From the NCBI RefSeq assembly GCF_023159225.1, contig NC_063166.1, forward strand, positions 48,601,149 through 48,665,148: a DNA stretch of 64,000 nt, read 5' to 3'. Source of the DNA: Perognathus longimembris pacificus. Its lineage: Eukaryota > Chordata > Mammalia > Rodentia > Heteromyidae. The translations under genes and the position numbers were made by a program. Below the pieces are notes generated by a model. It made no database searches and had not been told where the DNA came from. It was given only the letters and a program-made list of their open reading frames with translations. This document shows, piece after piece, positions 1 through 10,394 of the stretch (positions are counted from its first letter, which is position 1; each line of letters opens with the position of its first letter).

Positions 1-394
1 TAGTAAGTTCTTTATGGAATCTGCAACAAAATGGTAGCACAGAAAGTTCTGGATGGGGGAAGCTCAGCTCCTACAGGTAAAGTCTGAAGGTTTTCTTGTG
101 CTATAACTGCCTGTAGTACCGTTCTGCTGGAATCAATCTAGGGCTTCAGGCTCACTCTGAATGTTGACATTGAATCAGAAAATCTCCTTAGTGGTTCTTA
201 TTTGATGATCTTATCATCTTAGCCTAGAGAAGCTACCTAAATGTCTTTTGGAATTTATTCTCAGAGCTTTCCCTTCCTGATTTTAGTTCCTATTTGGTTT
301 GCTCAGATATGAATTCTAGTCCGTATTCACTGTTCCTCCTTCCTGGGTGCTCAGCAGTCTGACTTCCTTCACCATGGAGTACTGGTGATAGATA
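1..394. other. Unassigned sequence
   Basis: I see no reading frame, RNA gene or recognisable repeat in this stretch. It is ordinary AT-leaning mammalian sequence. Confidence 0.4.
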
Positions 395-525
395 TCACAC
401 AAGTGGAATCATACCCACCATGTTCTTTTGAATCTTGTTTCCTTATGCCTGTGACATTGATCTAATTGTTACATACAGATGTAGTATATTCTTCTTTGTT
501 CTGCAAGAACTTCATTGAATAAACC

Positions 526-526
<1 letters not shown>
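395..526 (-). mobile_element. Possible ancient L1 ORF2 fragment
   Basis: The words 'cacaagtggaatcatac' and the later 'agaacttcattgaataa' resemble the antisense of the C-terminal ORF2 region of old mammalian L1s. The match is loose and the fragment runs into the GATA repeat, so only low confidence is justified. Confidence 0.3.

Positions 527-578
<52 letters not shown>
527..578. repeat. (GATA)n microsatellite
   Basis: About 13 uninterrupted GATA units are seen directly. Perfect arrays of this length are usually length-polymorphic. Confidence 0.95.
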
Positions 579-587
579 TGATGTTGG

Positions 588-789
588 TTGGTTTTTTTTT
601 TCCCTTTCTGGGGCTTCAACTCAGGGCCTGAGCACTGTCCCTGGCTTCTTTTTGCTCAAGGCTAGCACTCTACTACTTGAGCCACAGTATCACTTCTAGC
701 TTTTTCTATATATATGGTGCTGAGGAATTGAATCCAGGGCTTCATGTATGCAAGGCAAGTACTCTACCACTAGGCCATATTCCCAGCCT
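588..789 (-). mobile_element. Dimeric ID-like SINE (IDL-Geo type)
   Basis: Read on the minus strand this is a tRNA-derived SINE of two ID-like monomers ending in a poly(A) tail, seen here as the T run at 591-601. The head at 770-789 is the reverse complement of the 'GGCTGGGAATATGGCC' tRNA-like start. The second monomer ends near 'TTGAAGCCCCAG'. The copy is moderately diverged. Its head abuts L1 3'UTR sequence directly, so it probably inserted into an L1 3'UTR whose distal end has been lost or replaced by the GATA repeat. The family name is from memory. Confidence 0.85.
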
Positions 790-1757
790 GTGAGTACATT
801 TCTTATTTAACTTTTACCTCCCCCCTCATTTTTCTCCCACCTACCCCCTCGCCATTTTCCTTCCCTCCCCCTGTCCCCATGAGTTATACAATTGGTTTAC
901 ACCACATAGATTTGTAAGTATTGCTATTGCATTGGTTCACCTTTTGCCCTTTGTCTCTCCATTTTGATGTTACACTTCCCTTCCTTAGTTCCAATAAATA
1001 TATATACAATACCCAGGGTCTGAAATCAGTAACAGTGACATCAGGGGTGAAACCTTGGGGAAGAAAGGCAAAAGAAAATGGCATAATTTCACACGGTAAG
1101 ATGAAAATAACAACGACAATGATAAACCACTTATTTCCCTAACTTGGTGTTCATTTCATTTAGCATCATCTTATGTACTCATATGCATATAGCTATTGAG
1201 CTATTGTGATCATCTGCTAGGACTGTACTTGACACGAACTAATTATTCCCAATGAGGGGAACGATAGAGTCTAGTCTATGTTTCTTGAATGTGGCTCACT
1301 TCACTTTTTTCCCCAGTCTTTCCATTTCCTTTATGAATGGGGCAGTGTCATTCTTTGTGATAGAGGCATAGAATTCCATTAGGTCTATGTACCACATTTT
1401 CTTGATCCACTCATCTACTGAGAGGCATCTGGGTTGGTTCTATATTTTAATGATGATAAATTGTGTACGATGAACATAGTTGTGCTGGTGGCTTTAGTGT
1501 GGTCTTGCTTGTAATCCTTTGGGTAGATGCCCAAAAGTGGGGATGCTGGGTCATAGGCGAGCTCTATGTTTAGCCTTCTGAGGAACCTCCATACTGCTTT
1601 CCAGAATGGTTGAACAAGTTTGCATTCTCACCAACAAAGTAGTAGGGTTCTCTTTTGGCCACATCCCCTCCAGCATTTGTTATTATTAGTTTTCCTGATA
1701 ATGGACATTCTTACTGGGGTGAGGTGGAATCTCAATGTTGTGTTGATTTGCATTTTT
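790..1757 (-). mobile_element. L1 3' portion: 3'UTR and end of ORF2, minus strand
   Basis: The order on the plus strand is 3'UTR (790 to about 1140), then the C-terminal part of ORF2 (about 1220-1757). The antisense words 'ggcatctgggttggttc' and 'gatagaggcatagaattcc' recur in every other L1 copy of the window. ORF2 is broken by stops and indels, so there is no coding potential. The copy ends abruptly at 1757 and is followed by a second, separate piece of L1 3'UTR, so the 5' side was truncated or rearranged. Confidence 0.88.
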
Positions 1758-1836
1758 TTCAACATATTGCCTTGTAAGTATTGGTGTTGCAATGGGTCAC
1801 CTTTTACCCTTTGTCTCTTCATTTTTATGTTCCCCT
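1758..1836 (-). mobile_element. Second L1 3'UTR fragment
   Basis: About 80 bp beginning 'caacatattgccttgtaag' repeat, in diverged form, the 3'UTR already present at about 905-985 and also at 15191-15270. Its position directly after ORF2 sequence is out of order for a single L1. It is therefore either a separate insertion remnant or the product of a rearrangement. Confidence 0.7.
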
Positions 1837-1925
1837 TCTCAAGTGGTAGAGAAGAGCACTAGCCTTGAGCTGAAGAGCTCAGGGACAGTACCCAAACTCA
1901 GAGTTTAAGCCCATGACTGACCCCC
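1837..1925 (+). mobile_element. ID-like monomer fragment of a SINE
   Basis: The sequence 'ctcaagtggtagag' followed by 'gcactagccttgagc' and 'cagggacagtacccaaactcag' is the right-hand ID-like monomer of the local dimeric SINEs. The left monomer is absent. Confidence 0.75.
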
Positions 1926-2275
1926 CAAAAGATAATACTTAATCCCCCTCTAATAAGTGTGTTAGCATGCCAGACAACTTCTTTCATCAAGTGCTAGTTT
2001 GAATCTTTTATTCCTCTTTCCAATAGGCTTTCTTGTCTTTGTTGTTTTTGTTGATTTGTAGAAATTAATAATAGCCTTTGTCTTCCTTCTTCAATATGCA
2101 CCTTCTCTTCCTTCTGATATCTTGAACCTAAATGAAAGAAAAATAAAGGAAATGATTTGTGTTCTATGTCTATACATCCATGCACACTCTAGCTAGCTCC
2201 ACTGTGCCAGCCTCATTCTGAGTCTGTCTAGAAGACCACAGCAGTGATACATTAAGAACACAGAGCTCTCAGTAG

Positions 2276-2325
<50 letters not shown>

Positions 2326-3529
2326 GAAATAACTTCCCCAAGGAATAGGTAAAACCAATCAGCATATCACCAAGCTAATCTCTAGGCAACCAGAATCATG
2401 TCAAACTGAAGCATGACTTACATTAGAAAAGCTAAGGGCTTTGCTTATCAGAACTGAGCAGCCGTCACAGGCATGCCAGTAACTTGTGGAAGAAATAGTT
2501 TTCAAAAAAATAATCAGTAAGCATATATACAACATGTATGCATTTCTGGAGTCAGACACACTACCTTTGCACCATGAGATCTCCCCTGTGTGCATATTTC
2601 TATGTATAATCATGCAAACATTTGTACACATATCACACACATACAAACACATATAAATACATGCAAACACTTAAATAGGCACATATAACATATATGCATG
2701 TAAATACATGCATATGCATATACATGTATGTATACACATATGCACATGTACAGACACACTGGCCTTTTATTACATTGTTCTTTTGTCACTTTTTTACTGT
2801 TTTCTTTTTGATGTTGTTACACTAGGGAGAGGAAGTAGATCATATGAAAAATACCTTTCTTATTTCATCACTCCATACATGATGAGCCTGAGGGTCTCAT
2901 TTTCCTTCTGAAGTGGATCTTGAGGCCAGGATTTGGTTGGGAGGAGATCATAAGAGGCCAATCCAGGAAGTTCCTGTAGGAGGATGAGGATGTGATAAAG
3001 AGGGCAGGATGTGTTCAGAAAGTTACAGCTGTGAACCACAGCACCCTACATCCTTTTGGAAGATTTCAGACCCAGTGTGAAACAGACATCTATCTCAGAG
3101 TTATCTTGTCTAAGTAATATGGTACTGAGGTAATGGTACTATGGTAATGGGGCAGCCATTAGCAGAACTAATGGAGACCTTGTTCATCCTCCAGCACTTT
3201 TTACCATGAGCAGAGCAGACTTTGGACACCAAAGGGAATCACTCCGCTACCACACTGGTCTCGCTGCCACACTGCAGAGGTGAAGTTCCATGGTGCCCAT
3301 GGGCTATGTCACTGCCTCTTCTGGAGCCACACCTGCCCTTACCAGGGATTCTGCAAGGATGCCATCACCTGAAGCCTGCAGTACAGCCTGATCAGAGGTG
3401 TACCCCTACAGGTAATTCTGTAAAACAGCAAACTACTCCCCTATACACCTAAAGGAAACCAAAATATTTCTTCTCCAAATGTAAATGTGGTTGACCAATA
3501 AGAATGAAAGACACATTAGAGAAAGGTGT
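1926..3529. other. Unassigned sequence with an (AC)n repeat
   Basis: Apart from the AC microsatellite at 2278-2323 and an 'acata/catgca'-rich stretch at about 2630-2760, I see nothing assignable. Short open frames here, such as 3222-3452 plus, have no recognisable protein motif. Confidence 0.4.
2278..2323. repeat. (AC)n microsatellite
   Basis: About 23 consecutive AC units are seen directly. Confidence 0.95.
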
Positions 3530-3785
3530 TTTACCCATGTTTACTGTTGTGCTATGACAATAACCAAGTTATGATATCAAACTAGGTGTACATCAATGGA
3601 TGAGAGGATGAAGAAAATGTGATACATATACACAACAGATTAATATTCTGCCATACTGAAGGATAAAATCATGTCTTTGGTGGTAAATGGATGGAACTAG
3701 AGATAATCTTATTAACTAAGCCAGACCCAGAAAGATCAATTCTTCATATTTTCTTTCATATGAAGAACCTAGACTTAAAAAACAA
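3530..3785 (+). mobile_element. Old L1 fragment, end of ORF2
   Basis: The plus strand contains diverged versions of the conserved L1 ORF2 tail: 'gtacatcaatggatgag', then 'acatatacacaacagatta', 'aaatggatggaactagag' and 'ttaactaagccagac'. This is the region that normally encodes the WYIYTMEYY-like end of ORF2. The divergence is much higher than in the other L1 copies here, so it is an old insertion. It is followed by about 40 bp (3790-3826) that may be a B1-type SINE scrap ('cagtgactcatgcctataa'). Confidence 0.7.
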
Positions 3786-3826
3786 AGACATGAACCATGT
3801 GCCAGTGACTCATGCCTATAACTCTA

Positions 3827-4883
3827 CCATCTTGTCACTTCTCTGAAATTTGTTGTTCTTTGTCAAAATTTTTATTTAAGGCAAGTATAAGCCACAACCT
3901 CCATTAGCCCAAATTGAGGTTTCTCTCAAGTGGTGTTGACTGCTCATGTTCATGAGCCTGATTGTCTTTCTCTTGTTAATCTGTCTTTTGTTTCAGGAGT
4001 CTGTCTTAGCTAGTAAGAGGTGAAGGAAAAAGTAAACCTTTCCCTTTCATGCCCTTTGGATTAATTTGAGAGACAAAGTATTTGAGAGACACCAGGCTAG
4101 CCAACAAAGGAAGGCAGCTGAGAAGGGGTTCTAGTGGGTGCTACATGAAGAACTGAAAAGGAAACCCTGCCTTGACTTCTGCTCCACAGTGGAAGCTACC
4201 AGATTGCTGTTGCTTTAAGATCAGCTGTATAAACAGATCAATGTCCTGCCATTGGTAATTGAAATGGGGGCAAAATAAACAGGCAAACCATGTAATCATG
4301 TCCTTCCCAATACACACAACTAACCCTTCTCACAAGGTGTGTTGGGTTCTTTCCAGTTCACTCTTGCAGCACTCACAGGCTACCGACTTCTGATACTCGA
4401 TTTTCTGCCTCTTCAGTGTATTCACCTCTAATACTTCCCCAGTTCTGCGCAGTGGTTCTTGTCCACTGCCCAAAGATTTTCTCTTTGTTAACTTTCTCAG
4501 CACTCTTAGCTCTCTGTTGCTCAGCAATACCTCCAGTGGCTCTTCAATCCCTTCTTGGGAAGATCTGGCTTCTCTACCCTTACTCTCCACCATTCCTAAA
4601 ATGAAGGTTCTGTGTGAACTGAATTCCAAGAGACCACCAGCCCCTGAACACTATTGGTATGATTTTGTGAGTCTTTGTTTTCTGACCCATTCATTGTATT
4701 CTGAAGGCTAGAGATTCCTTGAAAGCAAACCTTTTACCTTGTGAATGGCTCTGTCCCCAGTTCAGGCTCCTAGAGTCACTGATTGTCTGGCTACTGACCT
4801 GAAAAAAAATGGTGTGTTAGCACTCACAAAGAAGAATTCTTTGCATAGTGTTACTAGTATGTACATAAAGAAAGCATTAAAAA
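3827..4883. other. Unassigned sequence
   Basis: No repeat family is recognised. A 99-codon open frame lies on the minus strand at 4330-4629, but I recognise no domain. It is treated as a finding rather than a gene. Confidence 0.4.
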
Positions 4884-5515
4884 ACATTTTAAGAAAATTA
4901 TACTAAGTGAAGTGAGCCAGACCCAAAGAAACATGGACTCTATAGTCTCCCTTATTGGGAATAATTAGTACAGGTTTAGGCAAGTCATAGCAGAGCATCA
5001 CAAGAGCCCAATAGCTATACCCTTATGAACACATAAGATGATGCTAAGTGAAATGAACTCCATGTTATGGAAACGATTGTTATATCACAGTTGTAACTAC
5101 TTTCAACATCCCATGTGTATCTGTAGCTTCTATTATTGATGATGTTATTGTATGACCTTCCTGTGTTTGTACCTACACTATCTCTGGAATCTTATCTGAG
5201 TATATTGGAAACCTTGTATACTGGTATTAGAAGTAGGAAGTTGAAAGGGAATACCAAAATTGAGAGACACAGGGTAAAAAAAGACAAACAACTACAAAAG
5301 CAATACTTGCAAAACTGTTTGGTGTAAGTGAACTGAACACCTGGGGGGGGGGGGAAGGGAAGGGGGGAGGAGGGAGGGGGGTATGAGGGACAAGGTAACA
5401 AACAGTACAAGAAATGTATCCAGTGCTTAACGCATGAAAGTGTAACCTCTCTATACATCAGTTTGATAATAAAAATTTGAAAAAAAAAGAAAAAAGAAAT
5501 AAAATGCTAAAAAAA
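4884..5515 (+). mobile_element. 5'-truncated L1, 3' end with poly(A)
   Basis: The element starts inside the last ORF2 codons ('aattatactaagtgaagtg') and continues through the 3'UTR. It ends with 'tcagtttgataataaaaatttg' type sequence and an A-rich tail to about 5515. The 3'UTR contains a purine tract at 5341-5390 with a run of 12 G. The copy is close to those at 17629-18390 and 35532-37213, so it is fairly young. I could not define a convincing TSD. Confidence 0.9.
5343..5390 (+). repeat. G-rich purine tract in L1 3'UTR
   Basis: Twelve consecutive G are followed by AAGGG, AAGGGGGG and AGGAGGG blocks, so four or more G-runs lie on the L1 sense strand. A G-rich polypurine tract is a known general feature of mammalian L1 3'UTRs and can form G-quadruplexes. 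The 12-G run is an expanded version of the shorter tract at 18234-18279. Confidence 0.85.
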
Positions 5516-5739
5516 GGAAAAAATTTAAGATAAGCATTTACGCCAGTGATAGCAACTTGCAAGTTGAGTACTCGTTATTTGAATTACCAGTGATCAGAAA
5601 AGTATTTGGGATTTGTTTTAGGATTTGAGGTATCTGCATAAACATATCTCAGGATAGGACCCAAATCTAAACATGAAATTTGTTTATGTTTCCTGTACAT
5701 CTTATATACTTAGCTACCATGCTCTAGTGTACCTGCATT

Positions 5740-5776
5740 TATTCATTCATTCACTCATTCATTTATTCATTTATCA
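5740..5776. repeat. (ATTC)n-like short tandem repeat
   Basis: Imperfect ATTC/ATTT units are seen directly. Confidence 0.75.
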
Positions 5777-6534
5777 CATGAAGCAAGAGTAGATTTTTTT
5801 TGGATTTTAAAAAATTTATTGAAATTGCTTTTGTGAATTCTAAATCTAATCTATATGCATTTCAAACTCCAGTGTTCCACAAAATGAATCCCTATTTATT
5901 TTTAAGCAACATTTAATTCATAGAATTTAAGAACTGCATTAATTTACACTGAAACATCTTCCACAATTAAGACAATGTGAGTAACTGCTGTCATAAAACA
6001 GAAAAGAAACCTATGTTTTAGCCCTAAGATTTTATGACTTTTTTTTTTTTTTGCAAAATTTTGACAGTTTAGTTTGAACAATAGGGTTATCCTTTAATGA
6101 GTCTATATGCTGTCAGGCATTTGTTAAGTGTGAGTCTTTCTAGAATGCTGTAATAGTTATCATGATCATTATTATTGTATGATTAATAGCTCACAAGGCC
6201 AAATAAAAATTGTTGAGATGATTTCTACTTGCTATAATTCAACACTTTGAAACCAATTATGGAAACCCATATTTCCAAACAGGCTATAACTTCTCTTTAA
6301 AACTTGTCTGCAATTACACTCGAAATATTGTCAAGATGCCATTGATGCCCAATCATAAGTAAAGTCAGTCAAACCTGTCAAACACTGGGTGTTGGCCTTC
6401 TTAGCTTCATTTTCCCTTTTTCTTCCACAGTTCATCATGCTCTGACCTTTATAAAAGAGTTTACATAGTCTTCACTCTAACAAGTTTGTTCATATATATC
6501 CTTACAACACCTCACTGTTCAAAACAAAACTTTT

Positions 6535-6720
6535 TTTTTTTGCCAGTCCTGGGCCTTGGACTCAGGGCCTGAGCACTGTCCCTGGCTTCTTTTTGCTCAA
6601 GGCTAGCACTCTGCCACTTCTGGCCATTTTTTTTTCTGTATATGTGGTGCTAGGGAATTGAACCAAGGGCCTCATGTATACAAGGCAAGCACTCTTGCCA
6701 CTAGGCCATATCCCCAGCCC
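6535..6720 (-). mobile_element. Dimeric ID-like SINE with perfect TSD
   Basis: The minus-strand SINE has its tRNA-like head at 6700-6720 and its T run (poly(A) of the minus strand) at 6531-6541. It is bracketed by the direct repeat 'caaaacaaaactttt', at 6520-6534 and 6720-6734, which is a target-site duplication. The first base could belong either to the SINE or to the TSD. The copy lacks about 14 bp in the junction between monomers that the copy at 14828-15036 retains ('gagccacagcgcc'). Confidence 0.9.
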
Positions 6721-6959
6721 AAAACAAAACTTTTATCTCTCCTCTCTCACCCAAAACTCCTCCATCCATTCCCTATGACTCACCCAAGCAGGAACCTGTG
6801 ACTCATTCTAGAGTATCTTCTTTCTATTTTCTCTATTTCCATCCAACTGGTCATTAAGTGTTCTTAACTTTAAATGCCTAAAATCTTTTCTAACACCACT
6901 TGACAAGCATCTCAACTAATGGCCTATAGACACGTGCTCCTCCTGAATGCCCCTCCAAT

Positions 6960-7095
6960 CTAAGAGTATTATAAAATCTAAAGTCCTTCAATGATTCCTT
7001 ATCCCAACAGGATATTATCCAAATCTGAAACATGGTATGGCAGATTTTGCTGAGTGGCCCCCAAACTAATACTGTCTTCTGCCTTGTTGAGTAAC
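6960..7095 (+). mobile_element. Possible L2 fragment
   Basis: The words 'aaagtccttcaatgattcc' and 'ggatattatccaaatctga' resemble the conserved L2 3' segment. A further weak match lies at about 7220-7300. Both are very diverged. Confidence 0.35.
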
Positions 7096-7484
7096 CACAC
7101 TCTAATCAAGAGTAGATATTTTTTGTGACATCACATTAATGTTCAAAAGTTTCTGGTTTTTGATCACTTCAGATTTTGGATTTGGGGATAAGGGTGCTTA
7201 ATCTGAAGTGCTGTATTACCTGCCTGTTTCTAACTTGTGAAGCCATGTTTATACTGTTCTCTATCTCTCAAATGCTTCTCCTTACTACCAATATTTGTAG
7301 ATAGAATAACTACTCATGTTGAAAACCAGGTCTGTGATGACCTATTCTCTGTAAAGCTGGCTCTGAATTTTCTAGCAGGAAGCCATCTGCTTTCTTGCAA
7401 GCTCTGATTTGAGCATTGTGCCTGTGCTGTTAGAGCACTTCTCATTTATATTCTTCCTTCAGGCATCTGGCTCTTTAATTTTTC

Positions 7485-7570
7485 TTGTTCATTCATTCCA
7501 CACATACCTATTATGAGCTTAACATGTGCCAGTTACTTTCCAATGTATGCAGCTTTTAAAGAAAAGGCTC
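7485..7570 (-). mobile_element. L2 3'-end fragment, antisense
   Basis: The words 'ttcattcattccacac', 'acctattatgagc' and 'aacatgtgccagttac' match the reverse complement of the L2 tail ('tattgagcacctactatgtgccaggcac' type). This is an ancient, pan-mammalian repeat. Confidence 0.5.
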
Positions 7571-7805
7571 TTGTTATAACTTCAAAATATTTAAGTTCAT
7601 TGGGAATTGGCTTGAAAAATGTTAGTATCCTATGCTCCAGCCACCGAAGGATTCTTTGCTCTTCAAATAACACACAGGGTACTTTAGGCCTTAGTTGTAT
7701 TGCTCTTGGGGTTCTCATAGCACAGTACATTCTGTACTCCCTTTCTTGCCTCCTGAGATGTCTCTGTCCTTCAAGAGGTAAAATGCCAACGTGCGGTGAG
7801 CACTT

Positions 7806-7915
7806 TTTTGTTTAATTCAGGGTTTCACTATGCAGCTCAGGCTGGCTTCCATCCTGTGATCTTTCTGCCATCACATCCCAAGTGCTGGGATTATAGGCAA
7901 GAACCACTATATCGA
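7806..7915 (-). mobile_element. B1-type (7SL-derived) SINE
   Basis: On the plus strand this reads 'ggtttcactatgcagctcagg', then 'catcccaagtgctgggattat' and 'aggcaagaaccactat'. That is the reverse complement of a B1/proto-B1 element. It is old, with many differences from consensus. Confidence 0.85.
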
Positions 7916-8619
7916 ATGTTCTGTGAGGTCTTTCTTCATACCTATTGTCAGGGCTAAGAAAAACTCCCTCTTGCCTATTTGAAGTTATTCAGTTGGCATC
8001 AGGTTCTATTGTTCCCAGAATTGTGTTTACCAGCTTTTTCAGCATGGCTTTTAGGTTCTGAAAGATGGGTGTGTCTCTTTACTTTGTATTTTTCTTGTTG
8101 CAAGCCACTAGGCAGCTACTTTAAGAAATGATTATTACTTATGTTTGAGGGGAACTGCTCCTTAAGAGTTGCATTTCTGTTTCAGATAAGACCCTTCAGA
8201 AAAACTTACCAGGAGTCAGTCAAAATCTTCCTTCTTCTGACTCAGTAATTTGAGGTGACCTAGAGTAAGCCTTGCTCAGTAAAATACTAACCTCTTTACA
8301 CAGAGGTGTTCCCATTCAGCACCATTCCAAACATGTGATGGATAATATCAAACTGAGCATGATGGAAAATGTGTTATCCCTACAAGTGGCGCCAAGACTT
8401 TCCTATATGGAGTTTCCCAATAAAACCCTCTTGCTTTCTTTGCTCATGTAGGGATATTGGTTTGAGAATTATCTCCAGTGCTCTCTTCACCTGCTGCAAC
8501 ACTCCTGTCCTCAAGACTTTAGCTCATGGTCATGCTTATCACGGATTCTGTGTTCAACAAAGGGTAAACCACTGCACTCAGCCACGTCTTCACCAACTTA
8601 GCCCAACAAAATGAAAGAT
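7916..8619. other. Unassigned sequence
   Basis: Nothing recognised. A short plus-strand frame at 8369-8614 has no protein-like motif. Confidence 0.4.
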
Positions 8620-9030
8620 GAAAGATACTAAAATAGTTAAAACTAGAAGATATGAAAGAATCTATCATATACCCACAAGGAAGGCAAAATCTAAGATTCC
8701 TAAGTGCACCAAGTGTTGACAGTGGCGCAGGGCAAGCTGTAGTCCTCCTCACATTGTCTGTGAGCATGCAAGTGGTATAGCTGCTTTGGAAAGCAGATTT
8801 GCCTTGTCAAATTAAACATCCACCTGCCCTATGACTCTTCCATTTTTCCCTTTGGTGTTTACTGATGGGAAATGAAAACATGTTCACAAAACAGCTTGTG
8901 GACAAACATTCATAGGAACTTCTGTGTGATAAGCTCTGAAGTAGACACCATTCAAATATCCATCAGTTGGTGAATGACCAAACACATTGCTTATGCATAC
9001 AATGGACAAGATATAGGTAAATACAAAAAT
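8620..9030 (+). mobile_element. Ancient L1 ORF2 C-terminal fragment
   Basis: The expected order of old L1 ORF2 words is visible: 'caagtgttgac', 'agctgctttggaaagca', 'aattaaacatccacctg', 'tatgactcttcc', 'aatgaaaacatgttcacaaa', 'cattcataggaac', 'aaatatccatcagttgg'. Many indels show it is an old L1M-class or related copy. Confidence 0.7.
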
Positions 9031-9035
9031 GTAGA

Positions 9036-9272
9036 AGTGATCCAGGCACAAATGGCTCACACCTTTAATCCTAGCTACTCAGGAGGCTGAGATTTGAGGA
9101 TTGAGGTTTGAAGCCAGCCTAGACAAGAAAGTCTGTGAAACTCTCATCTCCAATTAACCACTAGAAAACGAAGTGGTGCTTTGGCACAAGTGGTAGAGTG
9201 CCAGCCTTGAGCAAAAAGGAGATCAAGGACAGCACCCAACCTCAGAGTTTGAGCCCCAGGACTGGCAAGAAA
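9036..9272 (+). mobile_element. B1+ID dimeric SINE (B1-dID type)
   Basis: The left unit is B1-like ('ggctcacacctttaatccta', 'ctactcaggaggctgagat'). The right unit is ID-like ('cacaagtggtagagtgcc', 'agccttgagc', 'caaggacagcaccc', 'gagccccaggactgg'). The two are joined by the typical 'ctccaattaaccactagaaaac' bridge. Its A-rich tail has turned into a GT microsatellite at 9279. Confidence 0.88.
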
Positions 9273-9278
9273 AAAATT

Positions 9279-9302
9279 GTGTGTGTGTGTGTGTGTGTGT
9301 GT
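9279..9302. repeat. (GT)n microsatellite in SINE tail
   Basis: About 11 GT units directly follow the A-tail of the B1-dID copy, a common birthplace of microsatellites. Confidence 0.9.
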
Positions 9303-9642
9303 TTGTGTAAATATGTTATATGAGCTTGTGTATGTGAGACTTATGAAAATCTAAATCTAAAGTAGAGTGAAAGCACATTTTTTGTTATCTGGGGCTGACA
9401 GGTGGGAAGTGGATACACTGCAAGGTGGCGTGAGAATATTTTGGGGTGATGCCATGTTCCATGGCTTACTTGTGAATGGTGCTTTTTAATGGATGTAGAT
9501 GTATTCTAATGAAGTTGGCTTGAAAGAAAATGTCTGTGTTGTAGGATTTCTACTGAATTTTCTGTGACTTAATGGAGTTCAGAACCTGGGAATTTTGGGG
9601 GGGAGGAAACTAAGAGAGTCTTGTATGGTCCCAGAATCTATT

Positions 9643-9644
<2 letters not shown>

Positions 9645-9705
<61 letters not shown>
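9645..9705. repeat. (CT)n microsatellite
   Basis: About 30 CT dinucleotides are seen directly. Confidence 0.95.
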
Positions 9706-9709
<4 letters not shown>

Positions 9710-9779
9710 ATATATATCTCAGAGGTGACTTGTAGAGCCAAATCTGAGGTGAAGAGGTCATCTGGCCTGCACCAGAAAC

Positions 9780-9838
9780 TGGATAACATATCTAGTATAA
9801 CATCTAGTATACCATCTAGTATAACATATCTAGTATCT
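9780..9838. repeat. Short minisatellite, about 13-bp unit
   Basis: The unit 'atctagtataac' recurs with small insertions ('atatctagtataac', 'atctagtatacc'). Confidence 0.8.
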
Positions 9839-9884
9839 CTAAACCAAATGTCTTGCTTTTTAAAAATTACTTTTTGGATTTTTT

Positions 9885-10135
9885 TCATTTATTTATTGTT
9901 ATTATAAAGGTGGTATGCAGGGGTTACCTAAGTCAAGTACAGTACAAGTCTTTTTGAACAATGTCACCCCTTTGCTTGCTCTCTCCCAGTTTTTCCTTCC
10001 CTTTCCTACCCACAAGTTGTATAGTTCATTTTCAACTAGTGAATATCACTGCTGCATTTGTTCACCCTTTGTCCCACTATTTCTGTGCCCTCCTCACCTT
10101 CCCAAAGGCAGATAAATAAGATAAATGGAAATGAA
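9885..10135 (-). mobile_element. L1 3'UTR, minus strand, diverged
   Basis: The order 'aaaggtggtatgcaggggttac', 'cccacaagttgtatagttc', 'atcactgctgcatttgttcacc', 'tttgtccc' follows the 3'UTR in the copies at 15040 and 61330. It is more diverged and lacks the ORF2 part. The 10140-10390 stretch that follows has weak L1-like words only. Confidence 0.7.
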
Positions 10136-10394
10136 AACAAAACCAGCAATAAAGAACAAATTGTTTCCAATTCCTGAAATTCATTTTAATTATTATTATT
10201 GTATATGGTCCAAGATACATAGCTATTGTGCCTATGTGATCCTCTCCTAAGAATCCTCTTGTTTGGTCTCACTCTGTGTGAATGTCTAGAAACCTGTGAA
10301 ATTTATTATGTCCCAGTGTATTCTTTCACTTGTAGATTTACAGGTACATTCTAGTAACTGCAAATGAAGGAAACAATGCAACCCATGTTTCTTT

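Larger units (their letters stand above)
5560..7205. mobile_element. Possible ancient Tigger-like DNA transposon, two ends
   Basis: The left end (from 5560, 'caagttgagtactcgttat') and the reverse complement of the right end (to 7205, 'cagattaagcacccttatcc') resemble each other. Both resemble the 'CAGGTTGAGTATCCCTTATCC' terminal repeat that I recall from an ancient mammalian pogo/Tigger group. Inside the left end, 'ggacccaaatctaaacatgaaa' fits the same consensus. The interior is strongly decayed and contains a SINE (6535-6720) and perhaps L2 sequence. No flanking TA duplication is visible. The two ends could alternatively belong to two separate copies. Confidence 0.4.
9303..9884. other. Unassigned sequence with (CT)n and a small minisatellite
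   Basis: Contains the CT array at 9645-9705 and four to five copies of an 'atctagtataac'-like unit at 9780-9838. Otherwise nothing recognised. Confidence 0.5.

Noticed and set aside
527..578. CRISPR-like or satellite array
   Set aside because: Simple GATA tetranucleotide repeat without spacers. No CRISPR-like repeat-spacer pattern occurs anywhere, and the genome is clearly mammalian.
9579..9888. Open frames with long RE repeats
   Set aside because: Produced by the CT microsatellite at 9645-9705.
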